Assembly: GCA_024401225.1 (NCBI GenBank)
Contig: JAKSLM010000004.1
Location: 1-64,000, forward strand
Origin: Bacteroidaceae bacterium
Lineage (GTDB): Bacteria; Bacteroidota; Bacteroidia; Bacteroidales; Bacteroidaceae
DNA: 64,000 nucleotides
Direction of reading: 5' to 3'
Both the position numbers and the translations under genes were made by a program. The notes under the pieces were generated by a model, which was not told the DNA's origin, ran no database searches, and saw only the letters and a list, made by a program, of their open reading frames with translations. Shown here piece by piece: positions 15,232 to 22,567 of this stretch (positions within the stretch are counted from its first letter, which is position 1; every line of letters begins with the position of its first letter).

Positions 15232-16320
15232 TCATTGCAATTTTACCCATGAAATGATTGGATAATGGTCACTTATTTTGCTATAATGGTCAACTTGGGT
15301 TTCACACGGCTGGATGTTTGGACTCACCAGGATGTTGTCGATGCGGAAGTACATGCCGTTCTTGTTGTAGCTGATGCCGAGACCGCATCCGGAGCGCGAG
15401 AAGGTGTCGTTGAGAGTGCGCGTGAGGCGGTGGTGAGTGTAGGAGATAGGGGTATCGTTAAAGTCGCCACACACGATTTTGTACTGCTCCTTCTGTGTGT
15501 CGACGTAGTGTGCCACGGAGTCGGCCTGAAGGCTTCGGATGGCGTTGGCAGCACAGAGTTTCGACGTGAGCGAGAAGTAGCGAATCTCGTTGTCCTCATC
15601 GTCCACATGGCGCACTATGGTCTTGTAGTCGGTCTTGTCCTCAGGCAGCAGATGGTAGCCTTCGAGATGGTTGTTGACTACGAGCACGGTGTCCACACGG
15701 TTACTGTCGCCTCCATGCTGAATGGCTATGCGGTAGGCATAGCTGCAGTTGGCTATGCTCTCGTACTCGATGCGCGTGGCCGAGAGGATGGGGTGCTTGG
15801 AGAGGCAGGTGAGTATGGTGTTCTTGTCGCGATTGACCTGACAATATGGGTAGATGTCCTTCAGCCACTCGGCTACTTCCTCCGAGCGCTGGGGTGCTTC
15901 CTGCAGGCAGACGATGTCGGCATCTTGACGACGGAGGTACTGTGCTGTGGTGGTCTTGGCTGGGTCGGGATCGGTATCGTCCTGCATGATCATCACGTTG
16001 TACGACAGCACTTTGATGGCTCCCTCTGGAATGTCGGACTTGATGTTTATAGGACAATAGGTCCTGACGCTTCCGGCACACAGGAGCATGCCGCACAGCG
16101 ACACGGAGCAGAGCCTCCACTTGGTCACCACGAGCCAGAAGGCCATGAAGCATACCGTGAGTAGGAGGAATACGGGAAACAGCATGCCGATGTACGACAC
16201 GGATTCAAACCGCGCAGGGGGCAGGTATTGGGAGTAGGCACATAAGTTCATGGCCATACACACAAGGATGTTTATGACTATGAGGATGTATTGAGGTATG
16301 TGCCTGAATTTGAATGCCAA
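15232..16320 (-). CDS. Membrane-anchored endonuclease/exonuclease/phosphatase family protein
   Basis: 362 residues. Two or three hydrophobic segments occupy residues 11-85 (YILIVINILVCMAMNL, then GMLFPVFLLLTVCFMAFWLVV). A periplasmic EEP-fold domain follows from about 103: VLSYNVM (Asn108), DIVCLQEAP (Glu141), VVNNHLEGYHL, CGDFNDTP and the C-terminal SDHYPIISW. These are the metal- and catalysis-related motifs of the exonuclease III / DNase I / phosphodiesterase superfamily. The substrate is unknown; phospholipid or nucleotide phosphoesters are possible. The frame opens at a TTG, since an in-frame stop lies just upstream and no ATG precedes the first membrane segment. It follows the rhomboid gene by about 100 bp of repeats. 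Confidence 0.85.
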   Translation of the reverse strand: MAFKFRHIPQYILIVINILVCMAMNLCAYSQYLPPARFESVSYIGMLFPVFLLLTVCFMAFWLVVTKWRLCSVSLCGMLLCAGSVRTYCPINIKSDIPEGAIKVLSYNVMIMQDDTDPDPAKTTTAQYLRRQDADIVCLQEAPQRSEEVAEWLKDIYPYCQVNRDKNTILTCLSKHPILSATRIEYESIANCSYAYRIAIQHGGDSNRVDTVLVVNNHLEGYHLLPEDKTDYKTIVRHVDDEDNEIRYFSLTSKLCAANAIRSLQADSVAHYVDTQKEQYKIVCGDFNDTPISYTHHRLTRTLNDTFSRSGCGLGISYNKNGMYFRIDNILVSPNIQPCETQVDHYSKISDHYPIISWVKLQ

Positions 16321-16327
16321 GGGGGTA

Positions 16328-16405
16328 TAAATCGTTTAGTCGGTTAATCGTATAGTCGTTTAGTCGATTTCTCGGTTAATCGGTTAAACGATTAGACGTT
16401 TTAAG
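16328..16405. repeat. Degenerate TCGGTTAATCG repeats
   Basis: The gap between the rhomboid and EEP genes consists of short degenerate units (TCGGTTAATCG, TAGTCGTTTAGTCG, CGGTTAAACGATTAG). The same word family fills the gap at 17910-18016. Confidence 0.7.
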
Positions 16406-16419
16406 TTAAAAAGGCAAGC

Positions 16420-17322
16420 CTATCGTTTGCTTGCATCGAAGAGGGTGCGCTTCTCGTCCTCGGTGAGGTTGTCAAATCCGCCTGTGCGAACCTTGTCGAG
16501 GATGCGGTCGATCTCTTCGTTGCGCTGCTTTCGACGCTGATTGTATTCATAGTCAGCGGTATGTGAGCCGCCGTTGACCACGTGCATGTCGGCCTTTTTC
16601 TTTTCTTTACCCATTCCGAATGCGCTCTTTACCTTGTCGGCAAACGATGACTGGTCGCCCTTGTCGTACGTGTCGTAGGTGGACGAGGCGTGGGTCCAGT
16701 AGGTGTTGCCCGAGAAGTGCGAGCGGCGCTTGTCGCTGTAACGCCACCAGAGCAGGATGATGAGGCCTACGAACAGACCGCCCAGGTGGGCAAAGTGCGC
16801 AACGTTGTCGCCGCCTTTCAGTCCGTTGCTGAGGTCGAGGAGGGCAAAGCCTGCCACGAGCCATTTGAGCTTGATAGGGAAGAAGATGATAGGCCAGATG
16901 TACATCTTCACATTAGGGAAGTTGAACGCTGCTGCCACCATCACACCGTAGAGGGCTCCCGATGCTCCGATCACGGCTGCTGGGTAGATGATGCCGAAGT
17001 AGGAGCATAGCTGGTTGGCCAGGGCACTTCCTATGCCGCACAGCAGGTAGTAGATGGCAAATCGCTTAGGACCATAGGTCTGCTCCACCGCTCCTCCGAA
17101 GATGACGAGCTGCCACATGTTGAAGAACAGATGCCAGAAGCCACTGTGCAGGAACATGTAGGTGATGTACTGATGAGGCAGCAGACGAGGGTCGCCGAAT
17201 GCGTACAGGGCATTCATGTTGGTAAACCAATCGCTGCCTGTCAGGCCTTCTGCCAAATATTGAATTACAAAGAATACGAGGTTAATGATAAGTATGGTCT
17301 TAGCTACCGGTGTTAGTTGCAT
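16420..17322 (-). CDS. Rhomboid family intramembrane serine protease
   Basis: 300 residues with about six membrane segments in residues 5-200. Key motifs are HLFFNMW (His64, Asn68), the nucleophile motif GASGALYG with Ser121, and the catalytic His in AHFAHLGG (His179). The cytosolic tail, about 200-300, is hydrophilic and Lys-rich (GKEKKKADMHVV) and ends with RTGGFDNLTEDEKRTLF, a motif often found at the end of Bacteroidetes rhomboids. It should cleave membrane-spanning substrates; these are unknown. It is the first gene of a two-gene unit with the EEP protein. A minus-strand TAATTTTG box lies at 17395-17402. Confidence 0.93.
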   Translation of the reverse strand: MQLTPVAKTILIINLVFFVIQYLAEGLTGSDWFTNMNALYAFGDPRLLPHQYITYMFLHSGFWHLFFNMWQLVIFGGAVEQTYGPKRFAIYYLLCGIGSALANQLCSYFGIIYPAAVIGASGALYGVMVAAAFNFPNVKMYIWPIIFFPIKLKWLVAGFALLDLSNGLKGGDNVAHFAHLGGLFVGLIILLWWRYSDKRRSHFSGNTYWTHASSTYDTYDKGDQSSFADKVKSAFGMGKEKKKADMHVVNGGSHTADYEYNQRRKQRNEEIDRILDKVRTGGFDNLTEDEKRTLFDASKR

Positions 17323-17394
17323 AATTTGTAGTTTTGTTCCTTTATATTATTCTTATTGTCCTGAATGGTGCGTATCGTACGCTTAAATCGGATG

Positions 17395-17402
17395 CAAAAT
17401 TA
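17395..17402 (-). promoter_or_regulatory. -7 promoter box for rhomboid gene
   Basis: TAATTTTG on the minus strand matches TAnnTTTG, about 75 nt upstream of the ATG. Confidence 0.5.
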
Positions 17403-17483
17403 GTTTTTTTCTGCCAAATAATAGCAAATAGACGGCAAATACTGAAAAAATTAAGTGTTTTCTACTTTTTTTTAACAAAAATG

Positions 17484-17514
17484 TTGCGTTAAAGAATTTA
17501 ATCTCATATATTTG
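17484..17514 (+). promoter_or_regulatory. Promoter of HU gene
   Basis: TATATTTG at 17507-17514, with a TTG at 17484-17486 placed 20 nt upstream. The leader is about 43 nt. Confidence 0.6.
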
Positions 17515-17563
17515 CATCGCAAAATGAATCATTGTTACATTTTTATACTAATAAATACAACTT

Positions 17564-17836
17564 ATGAACAAAAGTGATCTCGTAAATGCAATCGCCGTAA
17601 AGGCTGGATTGACTAAGTCAGACGCAAAGAAGGCGCTCGACGCAACAACTGAAGCTATCGTTGATGCTCTCAAGGCAGGCGACAAGGTAGCACTCGTAGG
17701 ATTCGGTACATTCGCAGTAACAGAGCGTCCTGAGCGCCAGGGTATCAACCCACGCACAAAGGAGACTGTAACTATCGCAGCAAAGAAGGTGGCTAAGTTC
17801 AAGGCCGGTGCTGAGATTGAATCTGCAATCAACTAA
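17564..17836 (+). CDS. hup: DNA-binding protein HU
   Basis: 90 residues, the usual size. It begins MNKSDLVNAIAVKAGLTKSD. The central turn DKVALVGFGTFAVTERPER is followed by the DNA-binding arm motif GINPRTKETVTI and the C-terminal strand/helix VAKFKAGAEIESAIN. It is the housekeeping nucleoid protein that bends DNA as a dimer. It has its own promoter and a strong terminator, so it is a monocistronic unit. Confidence 0.97.
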   Translation: MNKSDLVNAIAVKAGLTKSDAKKALDATTEAIVDALKAGDKVALVGFGTFAVTERPERQGINPRTKETVTIAAKKVAKFKAGAEIESAIN

Positions 17837-17854
17837 TCGAAGGTAAAAAAAGAT

Positions 17855-17895
17855 AAAAGCCAGTTGGAAATTTTCCAGCTGGCTTTTGTTTTTAT
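17855..17895 (+). terminator. Terminator of HU gene
   Basis: AAAAGCCAGTTGGAAA (17855-17870) pairs with TTTCCAGCTGGCTTTT (17872-17887) with one G-U pair and is followed by GTTTTT. Confidence 0.85.
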
Positions 17896-17909
17896 GCTTG
17901 TCTTACGGT

Positions 17910-18016
17910 TTGTCGATTATTCGGTTAATCGGTTAATCGACTATTCGATCAATCGACCATTAGGTTAATCGACTATTCGATCAATCGACTATTCGGTTAG
18001 CCGATCGGTCGATCAA
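17910..18016. repeat. TCGATTAATCG-type repeat array with 27-bp direct repeat
   Basis: About 105 bp of overlapping TCGACTATTCG, TCGATCAATCG and CGGTTAATCG words. Two copies of a 27-bp unit that begins GGTTAATCGACTATTCG are identical at 17931-17957 and 17963-17989 (period 32). No ORF crosses it. It is related to the array at 16328-16405. Confidence 0.75.
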
Positions 18017-18035
18017 TCGTTGAGGCGTTTTTGTT

Positions 18036-19535
18036 TTACTTAACGTACGATGCCCAGTCAGTCTTGTGCATGTCGCCTTCACGAAGGAATGTGTCGTGCA
18101 TAGCGAGAGCAGCCGACATCTTGTGGCATGACTGTCCCTTGTCAGCAATCTTGAGGTAGTCCCAAAGGAGCTGCTTGTAGTCTGGGTGAGCACAGTTCTC
18201 GATGATGGCCTGCGCACGCTGGATTGGGCTCTTGCCGCGGAGGTCGGCAACACCCTGCTCAGTAACGATGATGTTGACATCGTGCTCTGTATGGTCGATG
18301 TGTGAGCAGAATGGTACGATCGATGAAATGGCACCACCCTTTGCTACTGATGGACAAGTGAAGATGGAGAGGAACGCGTTGCGCTCGAAGTCGCCCGAAC
18401 CGCCGATACCGTTCATCATCTTTGTACCGCAGATCTGAGTTGAGTTGGCGTGGCCGTAGAGGTCAACCTCGATGGCTGTGTTGATAGCGATAAGGCCGAG
18501 ACGGCGGATTACCTCTGCATTGTTCGAGATCTCTGACTGACGAAGCACAAGACGCTGCTCGAAGAACTTCATGTTGTCGTAGATTGCCTGGAGCTTGTCG
18601 TTGGTCACTGTGAGCGAGCAAGTAGAAGCGCACTTCACCTTCTCCTGAAGCATGAGGTCAACGATAGCATTCTGGAGTACCTCAGTATATACCTGCATCT
18701 GAGGCATTTCTGGGTTGGAACCGAGAGCGAAGAGGATTGCGTTGGCTGTTGTTCCCACACCGCTCTGGAATGGAAGGAAGTCGGCTGGAATGCGGCCTAC
18801 CTTCTTCTCATTCATGAGGAAGTTGGCTACGTTCTCACCAATCTTGTCTGTGATTGGGTCGGCATCCTTGAAGTCGCGTGCCTCGTCCTGAAGGTCAGTC
18901 TCAACCACACCGATGATCTTGCTTGGGTCGAGCTGGAGGTATGGAGTACCGATGCGGTCTGTCACCTTCTCGATCATGATTGGCTTGCGGCATGGAGGAT
19001 CGAGTGGCTCATATACGTCGTGAATGTTGTGCGACATAGGTGCGTGGTGAGCATTGAGCTCGAGGATGATGCCCTTCTTTGCCATACGAGCCACTGTAGG
19101 CGAGATACCGCCTGCTGCTGTGAGGTACACCTTGCCGTCGTCCTCAATAGCGCAGACCTCAAGGATAGCATAATCAATCTCGCCAAGGAAACCGTAGCGG
19201 AGGTCCTGAGCCATCATGCCGAGGTGAATGTCGTTGTATGCAATAGCGCCAGCATTGACCTTCTTGCGGAAGCTTGGGTTGGTAGTGTATGGAGCGCGAT
19301 ACTTGATGGCGCCTTCCTCTGCGAGTACGCCGTCGCACGACTGACCTGTACTTGCACCTGTGAAGATGCCAATCTGGTATGGGCGACCAGCCTCGTGCTC
19401 AGCGTGAGCAATCTTAGCTATTTCAGCAGTTACAGCCTTTGGAGTACCTGCTGGAGTGAATCCAGAGAGACCGATGTTGTCTCCGTTCTTGATGAGAGCT
19501 GCTGCTTCGGCAGCTGTAATTCTTGTAAATGCCAT
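18036..19535 (-). CDS. Acetyl-CoA hydrolase/transferase family, succinate-type CoA-transferase
   Basis: 499 residues, the normal size for the class I CoA-transferase group that includes succinyl-CoA:acetate CoA-transferase. Motifs include GLSGFTPAGTPKAV (22-35), GVGTTANAI (259-267) and QVYTEVLQNAI, where Glu285 is the expected catalytic glutamate that forms the CoA thioester. The C-terminal part has GSGDFERNAFLS and VTEQGVADLRGKSP. In succinate- and propionate-forming Bacteroidetes such enzymes move CoA between succinate, propionate and acetate. It lies 44 nt downstream of glsB and may be the last gene of the gls operon. Acyl-donor preference cannot be read from the sequence. Confidence 0.9.
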   Translation of the reverse strand: MAFTRITAAEAAALIKNGDNIGLSGFTPAGTPKAVTAEIAKIAHAEHEAGRPYQIGIFTGASTGQSCDGVLAEEGAIKYRAPYTTNPSFRKKVNAGAIAYNDIHLGMMAQDLRYGFLGEIDYAILEVCAIEDDGKVYLTAAGGISPTVARMAKKGIILELNAHHAPMSHNIHDVYEPLDPPCRKPIMIEKVTDRIGTPYLQLDPSKIIGVVETDLQDEARDFKDADPITDKIGENVANFLMNEKKVGRIPADFLPFQSGVGTTANAILFALGSNPEMPQMQVYTEVLQNAIVDLMLQEKVKCASTCSLTVTNDKLQAIYDNMKFFEQRLVLRQSEISNNAEVIRRLGLIAINTAIEVDLYGHANSTQICGTKMMNGIGGSGDFERNAFLSIFTCPSVAKGGAISSIVPFCSHIDHTEHDVNIIVTEQGVADLRGKSPIQRAQAIIENCAHPDYKQLLWDYLKIADKGQSCHKMSAALAMHDTFLREGDMHKTDWASYVK

Positions 19536-19579
19536 TTTTGTGTATATAGTTGTTTTTATGTTATTTCGTTGTCTGTCTT

Positions 19580-20560
19580 TTACGAGATGACCTTGTTGGC
19601 GCCTGAAGTGATCTGCACATACTCGGGATGTTCCTTTGCGAAGTTGTCCACGTAGCGGATGCGCTTTTCATCGTATATCTCCTTCACGGCAATGAGGATG
19701 CCTGTCTCCTCCACGTCGCCGAATCCATCGTTGATGGCTGTGCCGAACATCTTCATCGTAGGCGAGAGCGACATGTAGGCGTTGACCAGCGGTGGGATGT
19801 TGTAACCAAGGGCGCGCACCTCACGGTTGAGAATCTTGTAGTCGTTCTTGAAGTCATTGTACTCAAAGAGGTTGTCAAACATCTTTGGATCATGCTCCAG
19901 TTCAAGTGGTTTCTCCGGAATGATGAGGTTGTCCTTGTCGCCGAAGTGCTTCTTGAGGAAGTAGAGGATCATGTCGCGTCCCAGGCGGTTGTAGCTTGGG
20001 TACATGGTCATCTTACCGAAGAAGTAGCGGCAGTCGGGCATGATGACCGAAAGCGCTCCCAGTCCGTCCCAAAGATTGTCGAGGGCGAAGATGGCCTTCG
20101 AACCGGCACGTGTCGACTGATACTCGAGAGTCACGAAGGAGCGTCCCAACTCTATGGTGTAAGGCAGGTAGTCCTTGATGAAGGTGTCGGAGAAGTGGAA
20201 CATGTGGCTTGTGGCAAGGATAGGCTGCCCGTCTGCTCCATACTGGATGTCGGGACCGAGTATGTACCTGTAGCCTCCTATTATCTCTTCCTTCTCTGGA
20301 TTCCATACGATAATCTGCTTGTATGGGTTGTCCATAGTGTCGAACTCGTCGAGATCGCACTCCAGTCCTGTACCGCCGCCGGCAGCACGGAAGGCAATCT
20401 CGCGTAGGCGTCCTATCTCGCGAAGGGTGTTAGGCGAGTCCTGCCAGGTCACGATGTAAATCTGGTTGCCAGCTTTGCTTGTCATACGCAAGCGCTTGTC
20501 GTCGGTCAATTCTGCTTTAAGCACCTCCTTTGCAATCGGTGCTATGATTGGTTGTTCCAT
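19580..20560 (-). CDS. glsB: GNAT-family N-acyltransferase, glycine-lipid synthesis
   Basis: 326 residues. It belongs to the 'hemolysin / ornithine-lipid N-acyltransferase' branch of the GNAT fold: REIGRLREIAFRAAGGGTG (about 46-64), GGYRYILGPDI, then SFVTLEYQSTRAGSKAIFALDNLWDGLG, which contains the conserved ELGRSFV-type block. In Bacteroides thetaiotaomicron the neighbouring pair glsB/glsA makes glycine lipids: GlsB acylates the amino group and GlsA adds the second acyl chain. The same order is seen here, 3 nt apart. The symbol rests on family and synteny. It probably acts at the inner face of the inner membrane. Confidence 0.85.
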   Translation of the reverse strand: MEQPIIAPIAKEVLKAELTDDKRLRMTSKAGNQIYIVTWQDSPNTLREIGRLREIAFRAAGGGTGLECDLDEFDTMDNPYKQIIVWNPEKEEIIGGYRYILGPDIQYGADGQPILATSHMFHFSDTFIKDYLPYTIELGRSFVTLEYQSTRAGSKAIFALDNLWDGLGALSVIMPDCRYFFGKMTMYPSYNRLGRDMILYFLKKHFGDKDNLIIPEKPLELEHDPKMFDNLFEYNDFKNDYKILNREVRALGYNIPPLVNAYMSLSPTMKMFGTAINDGFGDVEETGILIAVKEIYDEKRIRYVDNFAKEHPEYVQITSGANKVIS

Positions 20561-20563
20561 CTA

Positions 20564-21463
20564 TTATAGTTGATATACTTTCTCTTGTACCCACTGAGCC
20601 CATTCGGAAGGGCTCTTGCTTTTGTCAAATGTCTGCCATGGAATAGGCTTGCCGAAAGTCACGGTAAAGTCTTTTCCTACGTTCTTGTACATCTCGTCGA
20701 CGAGGTACAGCATGGCGAGGTTTGGCAACTTGTGCTTCTGACAGAAGCGTGCTATGTTGTAGAAGCGGTCGGAGTTGCGCCCTGAGAAGTGAACAGGAAT
20801 CACGTCACGCTTGTATTCCACCGACTTCGAGATGAAGGTCTTCTTCCATGCCAGGTCCTTGATGCTGCCGTCATCCTGCTTGCGGGAGCAGAGTCCTGCT
20901 GGAAACATCACTACGTTCTTCTCGCTCTGGAAGGCTGCTTCCACCATCTTTGGGAAGTTGCGTCCCTGTGCACCGGTCTTGTTGATTGGTACGCAGAGCG
21001 GAGCCAAGCCATCGAGGTTCATGAGGAGGTCGTTGACGAGGTACACCATCTTGCTGTCCCACTTGCCGCACACGATGCTGCCCAATGCTACGCCATCCTC
21101 ACCTCCCAGTGGGTGGTTGGACACGATGGTGAAGTAACGTCCGTCCTCATTGCCAGGCAAGGCATCGAGTCCTGGGGTTACGACTCCGTCAATGTTGGTT
21201 TGCAGGGTGATGTTCATCTCCAGATAGCTCACGCACTCATCGAGGAAGTCCTTGCCGACTTTTCCCTTGGCACGGCCGTTCAGGAAGTTGTTGTTGTCGT
21301 CCTGATGCAGCACCTTCTTGAGCCATGAAGTCACGAAGCCAGGCACGAACTTTGCCTTCGCTCCGAGCTTATCCTTCAGGATGCGATCGATGTCTATCTG
21401 TAGTTCTTTGCTATTATCTGCCATAAATCCATGTGGACAAGCCTTGCAGGTGGTCTTGTCCAT
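20564..21463 (-). CDS. glsA: Lysophospholipid-type O-acyltransferase, glycine-lipid synthesis
   Basis: 299 residues of the PlsC-like acyltransferase fold. The active-site block is VSNHPLGGEDGVALG, in which the His is followed by Glu at +5 and Asp at +6, so the acidic partner is slightly displaced from the textbook HX4D. A second block is VNDLLMNLDGLAPLCVPINK and a third is VVMFPAGLCSRK (the 'FPEG'-like motif, here FPAG). It begins with MDKTTCKACPHGF. First gene of the operon with glsB; a TAATTTTG box lies 20 nt upstream. It should transfer the second fatty acid in glycine- or serinolipid synthesis. Confidence 0.85.
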   Translation of the reverse strand: MDKTTCKACPHGFMADNSKELQIDIDRILKDKLGAKAKFVPGFVTSWLKKVLHQDDNNNFLNGRAKGKVGKDFLDECVSYLEMNITLQTNIDGVVTPGLDALPGNEDGRYFTIVSNHPLGGEDGVALGSIVCGKWDSKMVYLVNDLLMNLDGLAPLCVPINKTGAQGRNFPKMVEAAFQSEKNVVMFPAGLCSRKQDDGSIKDLAWKKTFISKSVEYKRDVIPVHFSGRNSDRFYNIARFCQKHKLPNLAMLYLVDEMYKNVGKDFTVTFGKPIPWQTFDKSKSPSEWAQWVQEKVYQL

Positions 21464-21482
21464 AAATATGTGAAATATTGTG

Positions 21483-21490
21483 CAAAATTA
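21483..21490 (-). promoter_or_regulatory. -7 promoter box for gls operon
   Basis: TAATTTTG on the minus strand, about 20 nt upstream of the glsA ATG, giving a very short leader. Confidence 0.5.
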
Positions 21491-21599
21491 ACTAATGTAT
21501 TTCACTTATTCAATACTTTTTCGTTTTTTTTATTAAAAAAAAGTCCATTTGTTGTCATTGGATGGATAAAAAGACAAATTTGATGACTCTAAACACAAT

Positions 21600-21639
21600 A
21601 AAGACCCCTCCCTGGCGCATGTGGCTGAGAGGGGTCTTT
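21600..21639. terminator. Hairpin terminator after lipoprotein gene
   Basis: AAAGACCCCTC (21600-21610) pairs perfectly with GAGGGGTCTTT (21629-21639). It lies downstream of the 21711-22520 gene. The T-run is short. Confidence 0.65.
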
Positions 21640-21710
21640 GTATGTATGGCGCAAGGCAGAATGGTCTCTAGCCTTGCTGGCTTTTTATTCTCAAATACTT
21701 TTTTTTCGCA

Positions 21711-22520
21711 TTACTTTACGAGAGCAGCACGTGACTCTGCAATCTGAGCCTTGAGCTCGTTGAGCTGAGCCTTGAGCTCGTCAACTGTGAGAGCGTTGAG
21801 AACGCCGAGTGGCTTGATAGCCTCAGCAACCTCTACGAGTTCCTCGTCGTAAGCAGTAAGACGGTTGATTGCATCCTGGAGGCAGATTACACGGAATGTA
21901 ACGTTCGAAGCAGCCTCATCGTCGAATGCTGCGATGAACTTGTCTGTGTTCTGAGTCATGATGTAGAGCTGCTCAACAATAGCAGAAGTAGCTACCTGCC
22001 AGAAGTAGTTGAGACGTCCGCTCTCTTCCTCAGCATCGTAGAATGCCTGTACGTTCTTAGCGATAGGGCCTTCCTCCTGAGCTGCCTTGAATGCAGGGTC
22101 GTTGATGTCAGCAGCAAGCTTTGCGATAGCCTCGTCGTAAGCCTCAGTTGGCATATCGTACGACTTTGCTACAAACTTGTCAACGTTGAGGATAGCAAGT
22201 GCGCGATACTTCTCTGAGAGAGTTACAGCGTCGTTAGCCTTTGCTGGATCGAGGAGATACTCTGGCTTTACAAGCTTCTCTTCCTCAGAGAGGGCGATAG
22301 TGCCGTCCTCTGTGTCGGCGAAGATTGGGAGAGCCTTGAGCTTGCCGAGTTCAGAAGCGATGCTGTCGATCTGTACCTTGATGTTAGCTTCGATCTGCTC
22401 CTGTTCGAATGTCTTTACGCTGTCAGTCTGCTCTTCAGCATTCTGATTTGTCTTGTTGCCACCGCAAGATGCGAGGACCATAGCAGCGAGTGCTACTACA
22501 ACGAATGATAATTTCTTCAT
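21711..22520 (-). CDS. Hypothetical lipoprotein, 269 aa
   Basis: A lipoprotein signal peptide: MKKLSFVVVALAAMVLASC, lipobox LASC with Cys19. The mature part is helical and strongly acidic (NAEEQTDSVKTFEQEQIEANI, cut here into motif positions 28-48) and ends with a coiled-coil-like segment (VDELKAQLNELKAQIAESR). No family recognised. It lies 47 nt downstream of the ABC transporter gene and may be co-transcribed with it, so it could be a periplasmic partner. Two such acidic helical lipoproteins are common in Bacteroidetes but uncharacterised. Confidence 0.75.
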   Translation of the reverse strand: MKKLSFVVVALAAMVLASCGGNKTNQNAEEQTDSVKTFEQEQIEANIKVQIDSIASELGKLKALPIFADTEDGTIALSEEEKLVKPEYLLDPAKANDAVTLSEKYRALAILNVDKFVAKSYDMPTEAYDEAIAKLAADINDPAFKAAQEEGPIAKNVQAFYDAEEESGRLNYFWQVATSAIVEQLYIMTQNTDKFIAAFDDEAASNVTFRVICLQDAINRLTAYDEELVEVAEAIKPLGVLNALTVDELKAQLNELKAQIAESRAALVK

Positions 22521-22567
22521 TTTCTTAGATGTTTATGTGTTATTAATTTATTTGTTTACGTTGTTTT

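Noticed and set aside
15265..16164. 299-codon plus-strand frame opposite the EEP gene
   Set aside because: Antisense shadow of a gene with clear catalytic motifs; composition (Val, His, Glu, Gly) is that of reverse-complemented coding sequence.
19628..20407. 259-codon plus-strand frame opposite glsB
   Set aside because: Antisense shadow of a conserved acyltransferase gene with no recognisable domain.
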